Shown here piece by piece: positions 8,017-16,280 of a DNA stretch of 55,306 nt (position 1 is the stretch's first letter; each line of letters starts with the position of its first letter). The notes beneath the pieces are model-generated. The model saw nothing but the letters and a program-made list of their open reading frames with translations, ran no database searches and had not been told where the DNA came from. This DNA comes from Acinetobacter lwoffii (GTDB lineage Bacteria > Pseudomonadota > Gammaproteobacteria > Pseudomonadales > Moraxellaceae): the NCBI RefSeq assembly GCF_029024105.1, contig NZ_CP118965.1, positions 1 to 55,306 of the forward strand, in the 5' to 3' direction. The translations under genes were made by a program, and so were the position numbers.

Positions 8017-9102
8017 TTGAATCAGAAACAGACGGAAACTGATGTCATCATTATCGGTGGTGGACAGGCAGCTTTATCTACAGCTTATTTTTTAAAGCGA
8101 AAAAAAATACCATTTATTATTTTAGATGATCAAAATCAAGCAGGTGGAGCCTGGTTACATGCTTGGAATTCTTTGCGTCTGTTTTCACCGAATAGCTGGA
8201 GTTCCTTACCTGGTTGGGTTATGCCGAATACAGAACAAACGTATCCGACCAAGAAAGAAGTTATTGAATACTTGCAGCAATATGAGCAGCGTTATCAATT
8301 TCCGATTATTCGTCCTGTATATGTTGATCACGTCAAAAGCGAAGGAGAAGTATTGAGTGTGCATGCAGGTGAACAGATATGGAGAGCCAAGGCTGTAATC
8401 AGTGCAACGGGCACCTGGAGTCATCCTTATATCCCATCTTACCCTGGCCAAGAAAATTTCAAAGGTCTGCAATTACACTCCGCCCATTATCAAAATGCAG
8501 AACTTTTTAAAGATAAGCACGTAATGATAGTCGGTGGTGGAAATTCTGGAGCACAAATTTTGGCTGAAGTTTCCCAAGTGGCAGACACTCTTTGGATCAC
8601 GCCAACACCTCCTCAATTTTTAGCAGATGTTGTTGATGGCCGTGTACTGTTTTTACGTGCGACAGAGCGTTTAAAGGCACAATTAGAAGGCCGTACAATA
8701 GATCAGCCTGTTGGCGGTCTGGGTGATATTGTCATGATTGATTCAGTCAAAGATGCACGTGCACGAGGAGTTTTACATAGTGAGCGCCCATTTTCGGCTT
8801 TTACAGAAAATGGCGTGATTTGGGAAGATGGATCTTTTCAACAGGTTAATGCAGTGATTTGGTGTACTGGATTTAAAGCGACTTTAAGCCATTTAAAGCC
8901 ACTTGGAATAGTAGAGGAAAATAATACGATACTTGTTGAAGGAACACGAGCAGTCAAACAATCCAACCTATGGTTAGTAGGATATGGTGAGTGGACCGGA
9001 CCTGGTTCAGCGACACTGGTGGGTGTTTCAAGGACTGCGAGAGCCACAGTGGATGAAATTGCAGCTTATTTAGATAATATTTATAATTACATCCAATGTT
9101 AA
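8017..9102 (+). CDS. arsO: ArsO-like flavin-containing monooxygenase
   Basis: FAD/NADPH monooxygenase of the family often called ArsO in arsenic operons. GGGQAALSTAYFL near the N-terminus is the FAD site, FSPNSWSSLPGW follows, and VGGGNSGAQI near residue 170 is the NADPH site. The start is TTG 8017 (361 aa), preceded by AAGGGG; an upstream GTG at 7945 is in frame but lies before a terminator hairpin. The reaction of ArsO is not well established. It is the last gene of the arsenic cluster. Confidence 0.85.
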   Translation: MNQKQTETDVIIIGGGQAALSTAYFLKRKKIPFIILDDQNQAGGAWLHAWNSLRLFSPNSWSSLPGWVMPNTEQTYPTKKEVIEYLQQYEQRYQFPIIRPVYVDHVKSEGEVLSVHAGEQIWRAKAVISATGTWSHPYIPSYPGQENFKGLQLHSAHYQNAELFKDKHVMIVGGGNSGAQILAEVSQVADTLWITPTPPQFLADVVDGRVLFLRATERLKAQLEGRTIDQPVGGLGDIVMIDSVKDARARGVLHSERPFSAFTENGVIWEDGSFQQVNAVIWCTGFKATLSHLKPLGIVEENNTILVEGTRAVKQSNLWLVGYGEWTGPGSATLVGVSRTARATVDEIAAYLDNIYNYIQC

Positions 9103-9275
9103 ATTGCTTGCCGTAAACTAAGTGCTTTTACAACTTTGATAACAGTATCGAAACTAAGTTTAACCCTCACCGGAAAGAGCTTTGTAAAGACTTTCTCGAC
9201 CTAGGCTTATCGGGCTATTTAGTGAAGTTGAAAGCTCCAAGTGCAAGTCTACAGTCTTACCTGTAAGAGAAATAA

Positions 9276-9306
9276 TGTAACTTTAGAGTATGCCTCAATC
9301 TGACGG
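9276..9306 (-). other. Hybrid res-like junction bounding the mer segment
   Basis: Read on the minus strand, CGTCAGATTGAGGCATAC, which resembles the first part of the Tn21-subgroup res crossover site, runs directly into TCTAAAGTTACA. The latter matches the repeats by the resolvase at 3665-3742. Base composition changes sharply here from AT-rich to GC-rich. The simplest reading is that the mer segment was joined to the backbone by resolvase-type recombination, which removed tnpR and tnpA. The match to Tn21 res is from memory. Confidence 0.55.
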
Positions 9307-9507
9307 CTGCGAACCGCCAGGGACAGGCGCAATGTCAGATTCTGTCGCGGCCTTGGCGCGTGCCTGGAAGCGTTCATAGCAATCCAGCCCGCAGAAATGT
9401 TCGACGTATTCCGCGCCTTCCGGGGTGAAGGCGGCATCGAGCGGAATTTCTTTGCAGCATACGCAGCAGGTGGTGCAACTGGCAGTGTTCGGGGCGTTTG
9501 CGTTCAT
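9295..9507 (-). CDS. DUF3330 protein of mer transposons
   Basis: 70-aa cysteine-rich protein found downstream of merE in Tn21-like elements; function unknown. The paired cysteines SCTTCCVCC (residues 10-18) and HFCGLDCY (about 37-44) look like a small metal-binding site. The ribosome binding site GGAGGAG precedes the ATG. The gene is complete, and the foreign junction begins within its last codons. Confidence 0.75.
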   Translation of the reverse strand: MNANAPNTASCTTCCVCCKEIPLDAAFTPEGAEYVEHFCGLDCYERFQARAKAATESDIAPVPGGSQPSD

Positions 9508-9572
9508 GGTGGTACTCCTCCAGATTGGTAGCGAAGCTCAAAGCTGCCCACTCTCGGCTGGCTGGGAAGCGG

Positions 9573-9809
9573 TCATGATCTTCCCTTGAAGGCCCGCAGC
9601 AGCCGCGTCACAGACAGGACAAACAAGCCGGTCAGCGTGAGGGCTGCAATACCCCAGTGCTCCCCGATGAACGCGCCGGCCGTCGTGCCGGCTAGCACAA
9701 TGGCGAGAATCGGCAAATGGCAGGGACAGGTGAGCACGGCCAGCGCGCCCCACAAGTAGCCGGTGATCGGTTTGTGCGTCTCAGACGGCAAGTGCTCTGG
9801 GCTGTTCAT
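9573..9809 (-). CDS. merE: MerE mercury transport protein
   Basis: 78-aa inner-membrane protein with two hydrophobic segments. The LTCPCHLP motif near residue 27 carries the cysteine pair thought to bind mercury. Its start overlaps the end of merD by 4 bp. MerE helps inorganic and methyl mercury uptake in Tn21-type operons. Confidence 0.92.
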   Translation of the reverse strand: MNSPEHLPSETHKPITGYLWGALAVLTCPCHLPILAIVLAGTTAGAFIGEHWGIAALTLTGLFVLSVTRLLRAFKGRS

Positions 9810-10171
9810 GGCAGACTCTCCGCGTGCTGTGCCGGTTCGGTTGGCATGGCGGCCAGTTGCATTTCGAGGCTGGCCAGGGCCTCGCGCCGACGCTCGACGA
9901 GTTGCCGCAACACGGCAAGCTGCGCAGACGCACCGTCACCGTCCGCAGCATCCAGCGCCCGGCACAGCCGCGCCAGTGCGTCCAGGCCGATACCCGCTTC
10001 GAAGGCAGCCCGTACAAAGCGCAGCCGTTGCAACGCGGTGTCATCGAACAAGCCGTAGCCGCCCGTGGTGCACGCGACCGGCCGTAGCAATCCGCGCAGC
10101 AGGTAGTCGCGCACGATATGCACGCTCACCCCGGCATCAAGGGCCAGCCGGGACACTGTGTAGGCGCTCAT
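9806..10171 (-). CDS. merD: MerD co-regulator of the mer operon
   Basis: 121-aa MerR-like protein that binds the mer operator weakly and helps switch the operon off. The N-terminal HTH is visible in SAYTVSRLALDAGVSVHIV; the metal-binding cysteines of MerR are missing, as expected for MerD. The start at 10171 is set by a strong AAGGAGGT nine bases upstream. A longer frame begins inside merA and is rejected. Confidence 0.93.
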   Translation of the reverse strand: MSAYTVSRLALDAGVSVHIVRDYLLRGLLRPVACTTGGYGLFDDTALQRLRFVRAAFEAGIGLDALARLCRALDAADGDGASAQLAVLRQLVERRREALASLEMQLAAMPTEPAQHAESLP

Positions 10172-10188
10172 TGAACACCTCCTTTTCC

Positions 10189-11874
10189 TCATCCGGCGCA
10201 GCACGAAAGCTGCTTCACGTCCTTGCTGAAGGTCTGCGCCGCGAGCTTCAGCCCTTCGACCATGGTCAGGTAGGGGAACAATTGGTCGGCCAGTTCCTGC
10301 ACGGTCATACGGTTGCGAATGGCGAGCACCGCCGTCTGGATCAGTTCACCCGCTTCCGGGGCCACCGCTTGCACGCCGATGAGCCGTCCGCTACCTTCCT
10401 CGATGACCAGCTTGATGAAGCCGCGTGTGTCGAAGTTGGCAAGCGCACGCGGCACGTTGTCCAAGGTCAAGGTGCGACTGTCGGTCTCGATCCCGTCGTG
10501 ATGTGCTTCCGCCTCGCTGTAGCCCACGGTGGCGACCTGCGGGTCGGTGAACACCACGGCCGGCATTGCGGTCAGGTCCAGGGCCGCATCGCCGCCAGTC
10601 ATGTTGATCGCAGCACGGGTGCCGGCCGCTGCCGCCACATAGACGAACTGAGGCTGGTCGGTGCAGTCGCCAGCCGCATAAATGTGTGGCGTACTGGTGC
10701 GCATGCCCTTGTCGATGACGATGGCCCCCTGCGCATTGGCAGCGACTCCCGCCGCTTCCAATGCCAGGCTGCGCGTGTTCGGTGCCCTGCCAGTGGCGAC
10801 CAGCAGCTGGTCGGCGCGTATTTCACCGTACCCGGTGGTCAGCACGAATTCGCCGTCCACATGCGCGACCTGGCTGGCTTGCGTGTGTTCCAATACCTTG
10901 ATCCCTTCGGCACGGAACGCGGCTGTAACGGCCTCGCCGATGGCCGGGTCGTCGCGGAAGAACAGCGTGTTGCGAGCTAGGATCGTGACCTGGCTGCCCA
11001 GCCGGGCGAAGGCTTGCGCCAGTTCCAGCGCGACCACCGACGAGCCGATCACGGCTAGGCGTTCGGGAAGGGTGTCGCTGACCAGGGCCTCGGTCGAAGT
11101 CCAGTAGGGTGACTCTTTCAGGCCCGGAATCGGCGGCACGGCCGGGCTGGCACCCGTGGCGACTAAGCAGCGGTCGAAAGCTACCACGCGCTCGCCACCA
11201 TCGTTTAAACGGACGACCAGGCTCTGCTCATCCTTGAAACGCGCCTCACCATGTACAACGGTGATGGCCGGGTTGCCGTCCAGAATGCCTTCGTACTTGG
11301 CATGGCGCAGTTCTTCGACGCGCGCCTGCTGCTGGGCCAGTAGTTTGCTGCGGTCAATCGCAGGCACAGTCGCCGCGATACCGCCGTCGAACGGACTTTC
11401 CCGACGTAAATGGGCGATGTGGGCGGCGCGAATCATGATCTTGGACGGCACGCAGCCGACGTTGACGCAGGTGCCGCCGATGGTGCCGCGCTCGATCAGC
11501 GAGACGTGCGCGCCTTGCTCGACGGCCTTCAGTGCTGCCGCCATTGCCGCGCCACCGCTACCAATGACGACGACCTGCAACGGGCGTTCGTTGCCACTGG
11601 GCTTATCAGCGGCCCCTATCCAGCCGCGCATCTTGTCGAGCAGGCCGGCGCGGTTGTCCGTCGGTGGCGCATCGGCAAGCGTTGCCTCGTAGCCCAGTCC
11701 GGCCACGGCGGTAGTCAGCGCATCCGATGACGTGCCCGCCTCAATGGCGAGTTGCGCTGTGCCCTTCGGATAGGACACCAGCGCCGATTGCACGCCGGGC
11801 ACTTTCTCCAAGGCTTCCTTGACGTGAGCCGCGCACGAGTCGCAGGTCATCCCGGTGATTTTCAGGGTGGTCAT
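10189..11874 (-). CDS. merA: MerA mercuric reductase
   Basis: 561-aa cytoplasmic FAD enzyme that reduces Hg(II) to volatile Hg(0) with NADPH. Domains in order: an N-terminal heavy-metal domain with GMTCDSCAAH (residues 8-17), FAD/NADPH disulfide reductase domains with the redox pair GGTCVNVGCVPSK (Cys136/Cys141), and a C-terminal dimerisation domain ending with the mercury-binding vicinal cysteines 558-559. The length matches the Tn501/Tn21 enzymes. All key residues are present. Confidence 0.97.
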   Translation of the reverse strand: MTTLKITGMTCDSCAAHVKEALEKVPGVQSALVSYPKGTAQLAIEAGTSSDALTTAVAGLGYEATLADAPPTDNRAGLLDKMRGWIGAADKPSGNERPLQVVVIGSGGAAMAAALKAVEQGAHVSLIERGTIGGTCVNVGCVPSKIMIRAAHIAHLRRESPFDGGIAATVPAIDRSKLLAQQQARVEELRHAKYEGILDGNPAITVVHGEARFKDEQSLVVRLNDGGERVVAFDRCLVATGASPAVPPIPGLKESPYWTSTEALVSDTLPERLAVIGSSVVALELAQAFARLGSQVTILARNTLFFRDDPAIGEAVTAAFRAEGIKVLEHTQASQVAHVDGEFVLTTGYGEIRADQLLVATGRAPNTRSLALEAAGVAANAQGAIVIDKGMRTSTPHIYAAGDCTDQPQFVYVAAAAGTRAAINMTGGDAALDLTAMPAVVFTDPQVATVGYSEAEAHHDGIETDSRTLTLDNVPRALANFDTRGFIKLVIEEGSGRLIGVQAVAPEAGELIQTAVLAIRNRMTVQELADQLFPYLTMVEGLKLAAQTFSKDVKQLSCCAG

Positions 11875-11912
11875 GTATTTTTCCTTTTCTGTGGTGGCTA
11901 CGGCTGTTGCCG

Positions 11913-12338
11913 TCAGCCACGTTGTTCTGGCAATTCACAGCTGTCCGGCCCGCAGCGGCGATGTGCTGGCGAGATGAAATCCCAGACCGACACCCCAACC
12001 ATCAAGGCCAGGCCGACATAGAGCAGTCCACCGCTCTGCCAGCCGTAAGCCCGCATTAAAAACACCGCTGCCAGCACCAAGATCGGGCCTATCGTGCCGA
12101 GCGCCGTGCGTCGCCACTGTCGATGATTGAGCCAAGCGATAGCATTGGCGAGTAACGCGATGCCGGCGAACATCGGCAGCAGGATGCCAATGAATAGCCC
12201 CTCGTACTGGCTCAAGAAGCCCAGTCCGATGGCCGCGCCAAAGCTGGCGATGGCAGGAAAACAGGCGGCGCAGCCCATCGCGGAAACGACGCTGCCGAGC
12301 GCGCCGGTTTTGCCAGCGATGCGCGTGATGAGTCCCAT
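11913..12338 (-). CDS. merC: MerC mercury transporter
   Basis: 141-aa inner-membrane mercuric ion uptake protein with four membrane segments. The MGCAACFPA motif near residue 21 has the transport cysteines, and a C-terminal cysteine pair (RRCGPDSCELP) is also present. The presence of merC between merP and merA is typical of Tn21 rather than Tn501. Confidence 0.94.
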   Translation of the reverse strand: MGLITRIAGKTGALGSVVSAMGCAACFPAIASFGAAIGLGFLSQYEGLFIGILLPMFAGIALLANAIAWLNHRQWRRTALGTIGPILVLAAVFLMRAYGWQSGGLLYVGLALMVGVSVWDFISPAHRRCGPDSCELPEQRG

Positions 12339-12365
12339 GTGTCGCTCCCGAGTTCGGTTAACGGA

Positions 12366-12641
12366 TCAGCGTTTGAGGCTGGACGGATAGCCCGCGTCCT
12401 CGGTCGCCTTGGTCAACTTCTGGACGTTGGTCTTGGCATCGTCGAAGGTGACGACGGCCTGGCGCTTGTCGAAACTTACGTCGGTCTTGCTCACGCCCTC
12501 AACCTTGGAAAGCGCGTGCTTGACAGTGATCGGGCAAGAGGCGCAGGTCATGCCAGGCACGGACAGCGTGACGGTCTGAGTGGCGGCGAACACGGGGGCA
12601 ACGAAAGCGGCGAGAGCGAGGGAGGCAAACAGCTTTTTCAT
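12366..12641 (-). CDS. merP: MerP periplasmic mercury-binding protein
   Basis: 91-aa periplasmic Hg(II) carrier. A signal peptide of about 19 residues ends at VFA-A, and the metal site GMTCASC (Cys33/Cys36) follows in a ferredoxin-like heavy-metal domain. The start at 12641 is set by an AGGAGT just upstream; longer in-frame extensions run into merT and are rejected. It passes Hg(II) to MerT. Confidence 0.95.
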   Translation of the reverse strand: MKKLFASLALAAFVAPVFAATQTVTLSVPGMTCASCPITVKHALSKVEGVSKTDVSFDKRQAVVTFDDAKTNVQKLTKATEDAGYPSSLKR

Positions 12642-12654
12642 GATGAACTCCTGA

Positions 12655-13005
12655 TTAGTAGAAAAATGGCATGACGTAGGGAAAACCAAGCGCGACCAAG
12701 ACCAACACGGCGACGAACCAGAAAATGAGCTTGTAGGTGGTGCGCACTTGCGGAATCGCGCACACCTCGCCCGGCTTGCAGGCTGCGGTCGGTCGGACGA
12801 TGCGCCGCCAGGCAAAGAACAGTGCAACCAGCGCCGCGCCGATGAAGATCGGCCGATACGGCTCCAATACCGTCAGGTTGCCGATCCATGCCCCGCTGAA
12901 CCCCAAGGCGATCAAAACCAGCGGCCCTAGGCAGCAGGCCGACGCAAGAATGGCGGCCAGCCCACCGGCGAAGAGCGCGCCGCGCCCGTTTTGTGGTTCA
13001 GACAT
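12655..13005 (-). CDS. merT: MerT mercury transporter
   Basis: 116-aa inner-membrane protein with three membrane segments. The cysteine pairs Cys24/Cys25 in the first segment and Cys76/Cys82 in the cytoplasmic loop are all present. First gene of the divergent mer structural operon. Confidence 0.95.
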   Translation of the reverse strand: MSEPQNGRGALFAGGLAAILASACCLGPLVLIALGFSGAWIGNLTVLEPYRPIFIGAALVALFFAWRRIVRPTAACKPGEVCAIPQVRTTYKLIFWFVAVLVLVALGFPYVMPFFY

Positions 13006-13040
13006 ACGCTTGTCCTTTCAAATTTGGTTTGGATAGCTTA

Positions 13041-13071
13041 AGCTTACTTCCGTAGTTATGTACGGAGTCAA
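13041..13071 (-). promoter_or_regulatory. mer operon promoter with MerR operator
   Basis: On the minus strand, TTGACT (13071-13066) and TAAGCT (13046-13041) are separated by 19 bp, the over-long spacer typical of MerR-activated promoters. The dyad ACTTCCGTA (13046-13054) and TACGGAGT (13061-13068) sits inside the spacer. MerR binding underwinds the DNA when mercury binds. Confidence 0.93.
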
Positions 13072-13076
13072 GCGAT

Positions 13077-13532
13077 ATGCAAATTAATTTTGAGAATCTG
13101 ACCATTGGCGTTTTTGCCAAGGCGGCCGGGGTCAATGTGGAGACCATCCGGTTCTACCAGCGCAAGGGCCTGCTGCCGGAGCCAGACAAGCCCTATGGCA
13201 GCATTCGCCGCTATGGCGAGGCGGATGTAACACGAGTGCGGTTCGTGAAATTGGCCCAGCGGCTGGGCTTTAGCCTGGACGAAATCGCCGAGCTACTGCG
13301 GCTGGAGGATGGCACCCATTGCGAGGAAGCCAGCGGCCTGGCCGAGCACAAGCTCAAGGATGTGCGCGAGAAGATGGCCGACTTGGCACGCATGGAGGCC
13401 GTGCTGTCTGAACTGGTGTGCGCCTGCCATGCGCGGAAAGGGAACGTTTCCTGCCCGCTGATTGCGTCACTGCAAGACGGAACGAAGCTCGCTGCATCGG
13501 CGCGGGGGAGTCACGGGGTGACTACGCCTTAG
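13077..13532 (+). CDS. merR: MerR mercury-responsive regulator
   Basis: 151-aa activator/repressor of the mer operon, transcribed divergently. The N-terminal HTH (IGVFAKAAGVNVETIRFYQR) is intact, as are the three mercury ligands in GTHCEEA, CACHARKG and NVSCP. The C-terminus after SLQDG is a few residues longer than the Tn21/Tn501 forms I remember and runs into the transposon inverted repeat, where its stop codon lies (13530-13532). Confidence 0.95.
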   Translation: MQINFENLTIGVFAKAAGVNVETIRFYQRKGLLPEPDKPYGSIRRYGEADVTRVRFVKLAQRLGFSLDEIAELLRLEDGTHCEEASGLAEHKLKDVREKMADLARMEAVLSELVCACHARKGNVSCPLIASLQDGTKLAASARGSHGVTTP

Positions 13533-13565
13533 CGTGCTTTATTTTCCGAATTCTGAGACGACCCC
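13528..13565. repeat. 38-bp terminal inverted repeat of Tn21-type transposon
   Basis: Read from the outside, it starts GGGGTCGTCTCAGAATTCGG and ends AAAGCACGCTAAG, the Tn21-subgroup end sequence. It is the outer boundary of the mer segment. No partner repeat is found in the window. Confidence 0.88.
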
Positions 13566-14081
13566 ATCTATACCAATATGTAGTTTACGCCATTGGCGAC
13601 GATATTCAGCTCCATGTTTCTTGCGTTTCCATTCGCCCTCACCTAGAAACTTCATGCCTGTAGAGTCTACGAGTAGATGCAGCCCATCGCTACTTTTTTG
13701 GTAGCTGATTGCAATATCAATATGCTGTTTTCGTCTACAAATTGTAGTGTAGTCTGGCGCTATCCAATTTAATCCGCAAAGTTTAATCAGACTTTGCACA
13801 AAGCCAGTAACCATACGTAAAGACAGACGGAATAAGGATTTAATCATTAAGCAGCATTGGATGGCTGCGTCGGAGTAGGTTTGATTTCGCCCTTGTTTGC
13901 CTTTTGATGGCGCATACCATTGCGTAGCAGGATCAAACCAAATGGCAATATTTCCGCGACTCATGAGTGCTCGGTTATATGCGGGCCAATTGGTTGTGCG
14001 GTAGATTTTCTGTGTAGGCTTCTTCATTTGAAAATTATATCGCTGAAAAAGCCGTTACAGATAGGTTTGTGCAACAAAGCC
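13566..14081 (-). mobile_element. 5' fragment of an IS5-family element
   Basis: The end with the inverted repeat GGCTTTGTTGCACAAA is at 14081-14066 on the minus strand. The transposase frame starts at 14027 and has about 150 residues of an IS5-family transposase, including a DSTGMKFLGEGEWK stretch. It is cut at 13566, exactly where the mer transposon end begins, so the mer element inserted into this IS. The rest of the transposase frame (13539-13565) reads into the inverted repeat. The second IS half is absent from the window. Confidence 0.85.
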
Positions 14082-14785
14082 GAAAGCATACTAAAAAGCT
14101 GAATAGCCTAAGCATTAATACAGTTCTAGATTTCGTCTGTGCTTCCCCCTTAATGATTAGAGATCAATTCTCTGTAGTCATGCACAGAACAATATTAGAA
14201 TTACAGGGAATCTCTTGCATTGAAATTGAGCAAAGTCCTAAAGCAAAAAAACAAATAATAGCAAGCCGTTCCTTTGGCCAGAAAGTTTATAGCTGTGACG
14301 ATCTTAAAGAAGCGATTACTCTTTATGTTCAAGATGCCGTAAGCCGTCTAAGAAGTGAAAATTTACTATGTGGCTGTATTATTAGTTTTGTGCAATCTAA
14401 TCCATTTGATAGTTCTGAGCCTTTTTATAATAAATCTTTGTCTTACGCTTTACCCGATCCATCAGACAATAGTTTATTACTTTCTAAAATTGCTACCTCA
14501 ATGATTGATCAGCTATACCAGAAGAATATTGGATTTAAAAAATGTGGAGTTATCCTCACTTGTCTTGAACCTAAAGCTACTCATATTTATGACCTGTTCA
14601 CGGACATGAATAAGATAGAATCAAGTAATAAGCTTATGGATTCACTCGATGATATACAGAATAAATTTGGTAAGAGAAAAATAGGATTAGGTGCCAGTAT
14701 GCTACCTGATAGAAATTGGAATATGTCACATAATAAGCTGTCTCCCAATTACTTTAAATGGGATCAACTTATGAGTGTTAAATAA
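14082..14785 (+). pseudogene. umuC: umuC 3' fragment (DNA polymerase V)
   Basis: About 234 codons matching the C-terminal part of UmuC, the Y-family polymerase subunit used in error-prone repair. The thumb-like region RDQFSVVMHRTILELQGI comes first, then the little-finger region with SRSFGQKV and AVSRLRSEN, and the C-terminal DUF4113-type end (RNWNMSHNKLSPNYFKW). The N-terminal catalytic palm is gone, removed by the IS5 insertion at 14081. It cannot make a functional polymerase. Confidence 0.85.
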
Positions 14786-14799
14786 TTAGTCATGACTAA
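14786..14799. promoter_or_regulatory. TTAGTCATGACTAA palindrome, copy 1
   Basis: Perfect 14-bp palindrome, candidate KorB-like operator, placed right after the umuC fragment and 51 bp before the next gene. Confidence 0.6.
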
Positions 14800-14850
14800 G
14801 ACAATTTCTTTGCATGTAACTTGCCACTTGGCTAAAAGGAATAACAGGAA

Positions 14851-15240
14851 TTGAAATTAAAATATGCAGCGTTTATAGCTCTTTTAATAGTAGTGTCTGT
14901 TATGGCCTTTAAACAGGTTTATAACCCTTACTTTGATCAAGAAAAAGAACTAAAGACTTTTAACTTTAATGGAAAAAAATTAACGGCTCTTTATCTGTAT
15001 AGGGAACATGATCAAGAAATAGGATTTAAAGAAAATCCTTTATTAAAACCATTAGTTTTCACATGGAAAAAGCCAATTTATACCTGTTTTAATATGGTCA
15101 ATGTACCTTATGATTTAGAAATATTTTTCTTTAATGCAAATAAAAAAATTATTGGGTCAACTGTAATGGAAAAGTTTTCCCAAAAGCAGTACTGCCCCAA
15201 AGAAAAGATTCAATTTGCATTAGAAAGATTAAAAATTTAG
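14851..15240 (+). CDS. Small anchored protein, DUF192-like
   Basis: 129 aa from a TTG start preceded by ACAGGA. One hydrophobic N-terminal segment (residues 5-20) is a signal or membrane anchor. The later part (CFNMVNVPYDLEIFFFNAN, then YCPKEKIQFALE) resembles DUF192, a family of unknown function that is usually secreted. The start is non-ATG but no other good start exists upstream of the hydrophobic segment. A candidate KorB-like operator lies upstream. Confidence 0.55.
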   Translation: MKLKYAAFIALLIVVSVMAFKQVYNPYFDQEKELKTFNFNGKKLTALYLYREHDQEIGFKENPLLKPLVFTWKKPIYTCFNMVNVPYDLEIFFFNANKKIIGSTVMEKFSQKQYCPKEKIQFALERLKI

Positions 15241-15309
15241 ATTTTTCAATTTAGTCTTTAGTATGCCTAAAATTACTTGAATAGTAACTGCTTGGAAAAA
15301 GTATAAAAT

Positions 15310-16245
15310 ATGTCTTTAATGTCGATACTGAAATCTTCAGATCCTAAGTGCAAAGAAGTGAAAGAAATTATAAAAAGTGTCGCACCCCAAAAAAAAGATT
15401 TCAAAACTTACAGTGGTATTCCTCCTTTTACTAATTATGAAGTGATGAGTGAATATAAATTAACAAATAGTTATGATTCAGGCTTGGTTGGTACAGCATT
15501 TGACTACTTATCAAAAATAATTTGTGCTTACTACACGAATACTGAATTGAGTGCTAAAGAATTTGAGCAACCTCAAATTACTAGCTTTCTAGAGGAAACT
15601 AAAAACAAAAGCATTTTGATATTATATAAAAAAATGCAAAAGCACATAGATTCTTTACTAGCTAATAGATCAAACAATTTAGAAATAAGTGAAGATTTTA
15701 TTGGTGGAATTATTCTCATGGCTAAATTGGAAAATCTATGGCGATCTGGATTTCTACCAGTAGCAACAAAGAAGGAAATACTAAAACCAACGGAGAAAAT
15801 GGTTTACGAAGATATATCTTCCCTAGTCAAAAATTTTGATAATGTATTCATTAAGAATGGACTTATTAAGCCTGATAGTTTGATCACATACAATCCTAGA
15901 TATTCTGCAAATATTCGTGTTGCACTAGGTGGGATAGATGCAGATATTTGTATTAATAAAACGCTGTATGACTATAAAACCACTATAAATCATGGATTTA
16001 TGATCAAAGACAGTATGCAAATCACATCATATTACTTATTCTATTTAATGGATCGGATTATGTCGTCAACGGTGCAGATGCAACGACACAGAATAGAACG
16101 AATAGCATTATATAAAGCTAGGTTTGGCCAAATTGAATATTTTGATGTTAAGGATATGCCTGAAAAAGATTTAAAATATGCAATTTCTGAGCTTAATAGA
16201 ATGTTTAAATTAGGTATGCCCGCTCAGAAAATTCAGGATTTTTAA
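15310..16245 (+). CDS. Unknown protein with nuclease-like motif
   Basis: 311 aa, mostly helical, no signal or membrane segment. I do not recognise the family. Near residues 213-225, GGIDADICINKTLYDYKTT has the spacing of a PD-(D/E)XK nuclease core (Asp, then Asp-X-Lys), followed by a helix with MQITSYYLFYL, as in RecB/Cas4-type folds. It lies 70 bp after the DUF192-like gene on the same strand and converges with the relaxase gene. A nuclease role is inference only. Confidence 0.6.
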   Translation: MSLMSILKSSDPKCKEVKEIIKSVAPQKKDFKTYSGIPPFTNYEVMSEYKLTNSYDSGLVGTAFDYLSKIICAYYTNTELSAKEFEQPQITSFLEETKNKSILILYKKMQKHIDSLLANRSNNLEISEDFIGGIILMAKLENLWRSGFLPVATKKEILKPTEKMVYEDISSLVKNFDNVFIKNGLIKPDSLITYNPRYSANIRVALGGIDADICINKTLYDYKTTINHGFMIKDSMQITSYYLFYLMDRIMSSTVQMQRHRIERIALYKARFGQIEYFDVKDMPEKDLKYAISELNRMFKLGMPAQKIQDF

Positions 16246-16255
16246 AGGGCATTTA

Positions 16256-16273
16256 AGGCACAATAATGTGCCT
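16256..16273. terminator. Hairpin between convergent genes
   Basis: AGGCAC (16256-16261) and GTGCCT (16268-16273) form a short stem between the stop codons of the 311-aa gene and the relaxase. There is no T run, so termination is only possible, not shown. Confidence 0.3.
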
Positions 16274-16280
16274 GACCTTG

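Larger units (their letters stand above)
9291..13565 (-). mobile_element. Truncated Tn21-subgroup mer transposon
   Basis: High-GC segment with the gene order merR / merT-P-C-A-D-E-DUF3330, as in Tn21-type elements. It has one 38-bp terminal inverted repeat (13528-13565) next to merR and no tnpR, tnpA or second repeat. The left edge is the hybrid res-like junction. It cannot move on its own but could be mobilised in trans if another matching end were present. Confidence 0.8.

Noticed and set aside
9763..10980. 405-aa open frame on the plus strand opposite merD/merA
   Set aside because: High-GC antisense shadow. merA and merD are unmistakable on the other strand, and the protein is low-complexity Arg/Gly/His-rich with no family character.
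11156..11730. Plus-strand frames opposite the merA 5' part
   Set aside because: Shadow frames caused by high GC content; no ribosome binding site and no conserved features.
13539..13565. C-terminal residues of the IS5 transposase
   Set aside because: These codons belong to the Tn21-type inverted repeat, not to the IS. The transposase is truncated at 13566.
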